64,000 nucleotides of DNA from Lenisia limosa. Its lineage: Eukaryota; Breviatea. The translations under genes were made by a program, and so were the position numbers. The notes beneath the pieces were generated by a model. It was not told where the DNA came from and searched no databases. It saw only the letters and a program-made list of their open reading frames with translations. Where the stretch lies: positions 1 through 64,000 of the forward strand of contig LPNZ01009306.1 in assembly GCA_001655205.1 (NCBI GenBank). The letters run 5' to 3'. Positions 59,025 to 64,000 of this stretch are shown in pieces (the first letter of the stretch is position 1; each line of letters starts with the position of its first letter).

Positions 59025-59115
59025 TTTCCACTGAATACAAAAAACAAGTTTAGTATTGGGGCCTTTTTCTTTACTTTCTCACCTTTTCTGAATCAATGCA
59101 AGGGCTGACTGTCAT
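58337..59115 (-). CDS. MIC10-like inner mitochondrial membrane protein
   Basis: MIC10 is the MICOS subunit that bends the inner membrane at crista junctions. Three exons give about 69 residues: MTVSPCIDSEK, RVDYLVTRTVIGVTVGAVIG and ASVLLVTK, then RPSVVLACSSMGVGFMAGRR, YEESRIVLVV, TGA. This is the MIC10 layout: a short N-terminus with one Cys, a Gly-rich first helix, a basic loop with Arg-Pro where MIC10 has RxWP, and a second helix with GxGxxxG near its end before a Tyr. Junctions use GTGAGA- and GTGGGT-type donors in frame. The length is close to the family's 75-100 residues. MIC10 sequences are short and divergent, so another two-helix protein is possible. The first intron contains a (GA)30 microsatellite. 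Confidence 0.55.
58961..59020. repeat. (GA)30 microsatellite
   Basis: Sixty bases of uninterrupted GA on the plus strand (TC on the coding strand), in the first intron of the MIC10-like gene, about 90 bp upstream (transcriptionally) of its second exon's acceptor. Confidence 0.95.
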
Positions 59116-59453
59116 TCTCTGAAAAAGGAAGGAAGGAAGGTCTGAGGGGTAAGTCTACAACACACTGGGGAAAAATACTATATCGTTATTTGGGGGGGGA
59201 CTGTGTTGCACCTGTATTGGCAATGTTGGGGTGTTGTTTGGGTTTTGTTTTGGGAAGAAAAGACAGAGGGGAGAGGGAGGAGGAGAAGAGAGACTGGGCT
59301 GAGACTGGGGGCACTGGGGGCGCCAACTGCATCAAAAGCAGCACAAGGGGGGTATATAATAGTCACGTGATTAATACTATTTAAATGTTGTTTTTTTAAA
59401 AAATAACCTTTTTCCAGGACAGTGTTGCCTATTTGGAGTATTCATTTGCCTCT

Positions 59454-59701
59454 TCATAGCGTGTCAAAACCTGGATAGATATTGGTGTATAATCTATTCT
59501 TTTGCTTTCTGAGCTTCTCTGCTCTAGTCTGTTGAGTAGTACCACCGAGATTTCCACCATTTACATGTTCCTTTCCTAAAACAAAAACAGCACATGACAA
59601 ATCTAACATCTTTCTTACCTGCTCTTCTTTTGACAGCTCTCTTGCTCCCTTCTGACTCTTCTTCTGTTTTGAAAGTGAAGGAGGAAGTTGCGTGCTGCCT
59701 C
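59454..59701 (-). CDS. Small hypothetical protein, 5' end not found
   Basis: Two minus-strand exons join in frame: from 59701 (after acceptor ATCACAG) GGSTQLPPSLSKQKKSQKGA and RELSKEEQ, then after an intron GKEHVNGGNLGGTTQQTRAE, KLRKQKNRLYTNIYPGFDTL and TGA at 59454-59456. The composition is basic and hydrophilic with no known domain. Upstream sequence (59710-59860) may hold the first exon, but I could not fix a start. Not recognised. Confidence 0.4.
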
Positions 59702-60057
59702 CTGTGATATCTTCACTTTTTCTTTTTCAGTCTCTTCTCCAAATGTAATCAAGGAGAAACTGACTGGAAACAGAGAAGCTGATAGTCAAAACAACATCAC
59801 ACAATCGTAAGCTCCGACAATAATATTTTTCATTTTCCAATCCATCGAGGTTATAAATTTTGTATATGCTTTCTTCCAGCTCCACACACCGAACTCACGA
59901 GAGTAAATAAATATTATGTTTATATGTTACTATAACATAACGCTAGTGCGAACGCCAATCAGTCAAACTTAAATTCTCGGTGAGAATTAGGGCTGAATAA
60001 ATAGAAACAACACATAATACTACAGTACTTTTTTGCGCTGTCCTGCGTTCTTTCTAA

Positions 60058-63000
60058 TCAGAGTACCCCGGCGCGCTTCTTCAGATATGCTACAACAGCA
60101 GACGGTGGTTTACCAAGAACAGGGCGCATTCGTCTAAAAGTTGTCGGGTTGGTTCCATTCCTACCTTAGCGGATTTCCATCCACAGCAACTGCCCTCAAG
60201 TTTGGCAGCCGGCCTAGCTCATTCGGCTAAAGTGTCACGTGGAATCGGCAAACTTACAAGGTCTGTGAGATCATTGTTTTCAAGGGAGAGGGAGGTTAGC
60301 GCTACGGCAGCGTCAGCAGGTGGAATTCGGCTCAATTGATTGTTGGCAAGATTCACCTCCTGAAAATTTGATAACATAAGTCATCCTGTATCAAAAAGTC
60401 CACTATTTACAAGCAAGATAAATCTGTCAAGAAACCCCCCAAGTCCACAAACTGTGAGATTTGGTAAGTCATCAAATAAGCAGCTTGGCAGGTCTCTGAT
60501 ACGACAGAATGACAGGTCAAGATGCCTGGAAGTGTGACAAAAATGGGTAAGCATATAATGTACGACCAAGCATGTTTTATTCAGCATGACCATACAAGAG
60601 GGTTTGAATTGGACGAAGATCGGGAGGAAGCATTACGGAGTTGTTGTGGCTCAAGTTCAAATGTTTTAGGCCTACGATGTCAAATTAATAAAAGCTATGT
60701 TTGCAATACATGCTAATACAATCAGGAAATGACTTAGAAATAAGGTTACATGGTGAGAGCTCACTTGGGGTGTTATTGAGGTCATGAAGCTCAGAAATAG
60801 AGTTGAACGCAGCTGAAAGAACGGATAAGTTTGGTAAGGACGGAAGGCGGAGGGCAGAGATTCGGTTACGATCTATTGTCAAAGAAGCCAAAGAAGCCTG
60901 GCATGCATCTAAATCTTGAGGAACCTGCGGGGAGGGGAGGGGGGTCAGGAGCTTTCAATTTTGCTGCATGACACCCAAATGGAAATGACTCAAATTATGC
61001 ATCAGAGACAGAATCACTTTGAACAAAAGTCATGGTTACCCACTTCAGTCAAACTCAGGTTTGTGAGACTCAATCTTTTCAGTTGATGCGTAAAGATGTC
61101 TTTTGGCACATCTGCTGCACTAAATCCATGGTCCTGTTAAATCAATGTGTTTAATACTAATAAGTTATAAAGATATATGCTTATTATTATGAGACCAAGC
61201 CGATTTGACCACACCTTTCCATCAATGCAGACTGTATCTGAAGGACTATTACGGGTGACTTGAGTGGCCACTTCTGATCGCTGTTCTTCCATTTCTGCAC
61301 AATCAGTACTATCAATTGCAAATTACGGAAATAATGTGTTCAAGGATTTTTTTTTTGGATATTTCGTGTTACGCATTATGATTAGAAAGGCCCTCCAATA
61401 AAACTCGAATGCTGTGTTAGTTGAGACCCAAGGAAATGCCCCAATAACAGCCCCAATCAGACAAGAAGTGATAACGAATCGCATCCCACCCAGTTGGTCA
61501 ATAGGCAGCCGATTCCTGAGCGTCTTGAGAACAGTTTGCGTTTGCCCCGATTGCAAGGCTGCTCTCAGTGACTTCAATGGGTTTCCACCCTGTAAACTAA
61601 GATAAAGCAAGGATAAATAATATAAAGGTTATTCTGATCCACCTTACACAAGAGAGCACATTGATAGTCATTACTAAAAAGTAAATAGGAGAATCAAATT
61701 GCATACCAAGTCCCAGTTCTGGTGGCAAGTCTCTCAAATCATTGTCGGTCTACATCGTAAGAAACTGAAAATTTTGCGCCCTTAACAGAAAACTATCCCT
61801 AATGCCTTTCCAATCCTTCAACAAGACCTACAAGATCTAATATTTTAAGACTCTTCATTTTGCGGCACCCTTCAGGTAGGAATTTTATTCTACATTATTA
61901 ACATTTGTTTTAAATAAATAGTTTTAATAACCCGAACCCAATTACTGATTTTTTCTGAAATCAACATGTGTCAAATTGGGCAAATTGTAAAGAGAATCTA
62001 AATATTAACACAATCACAACAAGAAACTTTCTGAAAAAGGCGAAGCCAAATGATTACTTACCAGAAACACTTTTGATGTAGTTGTGCCCTGCATGAAGTT
62101 CAATAAGGCCTTTGAGTGATCCAATATCTGAGGGTCTTGTGAGGAATGTAATGCCACCTTACAACAGTACAATTCACTAAAACTAAAAACAACACAATCT
62201 ATTATTATTTCTAACCGCTTAGAGTAGTAAGAAGATTATTTCCAAGGTGAAGATCTTTCACTTTCTCCAAGCCTTCAAAACCCTAAAAAAATGTCATCCA
62301 AGAATAAATTTGAATTTGTTTGGTGGGGCTCAAATCATTTGGAAAATAATTGTGATTGAGAGAAATACACTGTTGTGTAGCAATTTATCGATGAATGAAA
62401 GTATGAGAGGTACCTTTGGGAGATTGCGGATAGAATTATGACTCAGATTGACATAAGTGAGACTTGGCATTTCCCTGAGCCCTTCTATTGCGGAAAGTTC
62501 ACAGTGACTCAGATCCTGGAGGGTAAAGAATAATACAACTTATTGGATTTGGGAGCAACATACTAAGGTAACAAGCTTCGGAAAGGGTACAGAAAAGTCA
62601 GTAATGCTGGTATGTGACAGAATAAGCTCGGTTAAATCCTTCATATGCCTAGAATGTGAATCAAAGACTTATACACTACCATAGGACTAGATTCCTCCAA
62701 TCCAATCCTCTACCCTGCAAACAATATTGAACTCCAAACGCTATTCCTCAAGGGGTTGTAACTCGCATCCAAAGTACCTACCTATTGAATAAAAGAAAGA
62801 GAGTTAATAACCATATCAAAATACAGCAAAACGAAAATAGCCCACATTTGTCTGATTCAGGTCTTCTGGTAGGTTTTTGAGCTTGTTGTGGCCTAGGTTC
62901 AATGATTTAAGGAGTGTCAGATTTGACAGTCCTAAAGGCATTTCTGTCTGAAAAGGTCACAAGAACAACAGAAACTACCAAAATACAGACAAGTCAAAAA

Positions 63001-63375
63001 AAAATGCCAAACGATAATTTAGCTCACCAAATGATTGTGATCAACCTCCACAAGCTTCAAATCCAAAAGGTTGTCAAAAAGATTCGACGGCAGGTTTTGG
63101 AGACTGTTACGTCCCAACTTGAGAGCAACAACATCGCTGCAGCCCCACCTACAATGGTGAGTTTTTATTCGATGAATTTCTTTCATAAACCGTTCCAAGC
63201 TATCCCCACCATTGACCGCCAAAGTCTTCATTAACAATATTAGCAACCTCTTTCGGAACAGTGGTTAATTCGAACCCGGTCAGGTCAACAATGCCTAAAC
63301 CGTTACCACACCACCAATTGTACACTTACCTGTGTCCTTAGAACGCTGCAACCTCTTTTCAAGACGCTGGTCCAT
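60058..63375 (-). CDS. LRRC40: Leucine-rich repeat protein LRRC40
   Basis: Starts MDQRLEKRLQRSKDTG followed by VDLTGFELTTVPKEV, like the LRRC40 opening LLKxARKSGQLNLSGRNLSEVP. Many LRRs of about 23 residues follow, each often on its own exon: VVALKLGRNSLQNLPSNLFD, LDLKLVEVDHNHL, MASLTIDRNRISALRLPSLP, LDLSFCRIRDLPSCLFDDLP. Mid-protein GNPLKSLRAALQSGQTQTVL and KTLRNRLP match [27 protein letters not shown], which in LRRC40 separates two LRR blocks. The C-terminal block closes with PNELGRLPNLRAVAVDGNPL, RRMRPVLGKPPSAVVAYLKK and RAGVL, TGA, like the DGNPFRxPRxxILxKGTxxILxYLRxRI ending. Around 18 exons. The molecular function of LRRC40 is poorly known; it is a binding scaffold by fold. Confidence 0.85.
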
Positions 63376-64000
63376 TTCGAGGTTAAACAATTAGGGGAAA
63401 CTTGGTAGAGGAATGTTTTTAGGCCTTTAGGCCTAGAACCCCACAATAAATGAAAAATGACCTTGTGAAGACTAGGATTCATACCTTTTACCACTGCTTT
63501 CAAAATAGGCAAATCTTGAGTTTTATGTCGTGTCTAGGGGGTATATAAACTTGTTGTTGATTATGTTTAAAACCCTAGGTCGTGTCAAATGTGGAGATTC
63601 TTTGTCTTTGTCTATCGATGAAAATCACTTGGTAGGTACTTATCTGGTAATATCTGGGTAATATGCGAATTATGGTAATATATTGTTTTATTATAATATT
63701 AATATATTAATTGAATAATATAAGATAATAAGAGAGATAGGACGATAGGAAAGGGAAGAGAAAGGGAGAGGAGAAGGCTCGGAGGGGAGTGGATTTTGTC
63801 TGTTTGTTCTCTGTTTCTCCGTTTGTCTCCTACCCAATCCTACCGTCTAATTGTTTAGTAGTGACACCAGATTTGTGATTGGATTGTAGTTTCAAGAGCT
63901 CACTACCATCTCTTTGCCTTTTTACGGTGGCGGAGCACTACAGCGTGTCTTTCCACCAAGGTGTTTCGTCCAAGGTGTCTTTGAGCGTGTTTTAATTATT
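63376..64000. other. Upstream region of LRRC40
   Basis: Contains the LRRC40 promoter side, a TA-rich tract (63670-63740) and a purine-rich stretch (63730-63790). No further gene is supported up to the window edge. Confidence 0.5.

Noticed and set aside
63262-63290. tRNA T-loop-like string ttcgaacccgg
   Set aside because: No matching T-stem, anticodon arm or acceptor stem; on the minus strand it encodes DLTGFELTTVP of LRRC40.

Overview
The window is nuclear DNA from an intron-rich, unicellular-looking eukaryote. Genes are densely packed on both strands and broken by many short GT-AG introns; the smallest I can confirm by frame are 31 and 32 nt. TAA, TAG and TGA all act as normal stops. A B9D1 homologue shows that the lineage has, or recently had, a cilium. 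The fungal-looking uS17 protein and a ChAPs-like gene suggest, but do not prove, the fungal side of the opisthokonts (a zoosporic fungus or relative); an amoebozoan or another protist is not excluded. Twelve N-runs interrupt the sequence, about half of them directly next to G or C homopolymers.

Layout. 1-5.4 kb: 3' end of RABGGTB, a two-EF-hand protein, a KEA-rich coiled-coil protein and a cyclin. 5.7-10.3 kb: a HEL2/ZNF598 ribosome-quality-control E3 ligase with an apparent C-terminal UIM. 10.7-13.8 kb: a decayed non-LTR retroelement with extreme purine/pyrimidine strand bias and a locally inverted segment. 14.4-27.2 kb: a NIPA Mg transporter, a full VPS39 gene, RRP7, B9D1 and a tiny SMP/LEA-like protein. 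27.6-35.7 kb: a PTB/hnRNP L-type four-RRM protein, then the most striking gene, an XPR1/SYG1-type SPX-EXS phosphate transporter whose reading frame continues through clean splice junctions into a complete FYVE zinc finger. 35.8-40.3 kb: a large secreted cysteine-repeat protein. 40.8-46.1 kb: a Pro/Ser/Gln-rich disordered protein and an HTATIP2-like NAD(P)-binding protein. 46.6-56.8 kb: a ChAPs-like TPR cargo adaptor, a small probably mitochondrial LEA-like protein and a long coiled-coil protein. 57.2-63.4 kb: ribosomal protein uS17 (RPS11), a MIC10-like protein, a small unknown gene and LRRC40.

Several genes concern endomembrane traffic: RABGGTB prenylates Rabs, VPS39 tethers late endosomes/vacuoles, ChAPs proteins export cargo at the trans-Golgi, and the FYVE fusion would put a phosphate exporter on PtdIns3P membranes. 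This is probably chance neighbourhood, since eukaryotic gene order is not operonic. Many neighbours are divergent and share short intergenic regions (24773-24945, 27223-27611, 50651-50893), which could be bidirectional promoters. Exon structures were worked out by hand from splice signals and family similarity; outer boundaries are firmer than every internal junction.
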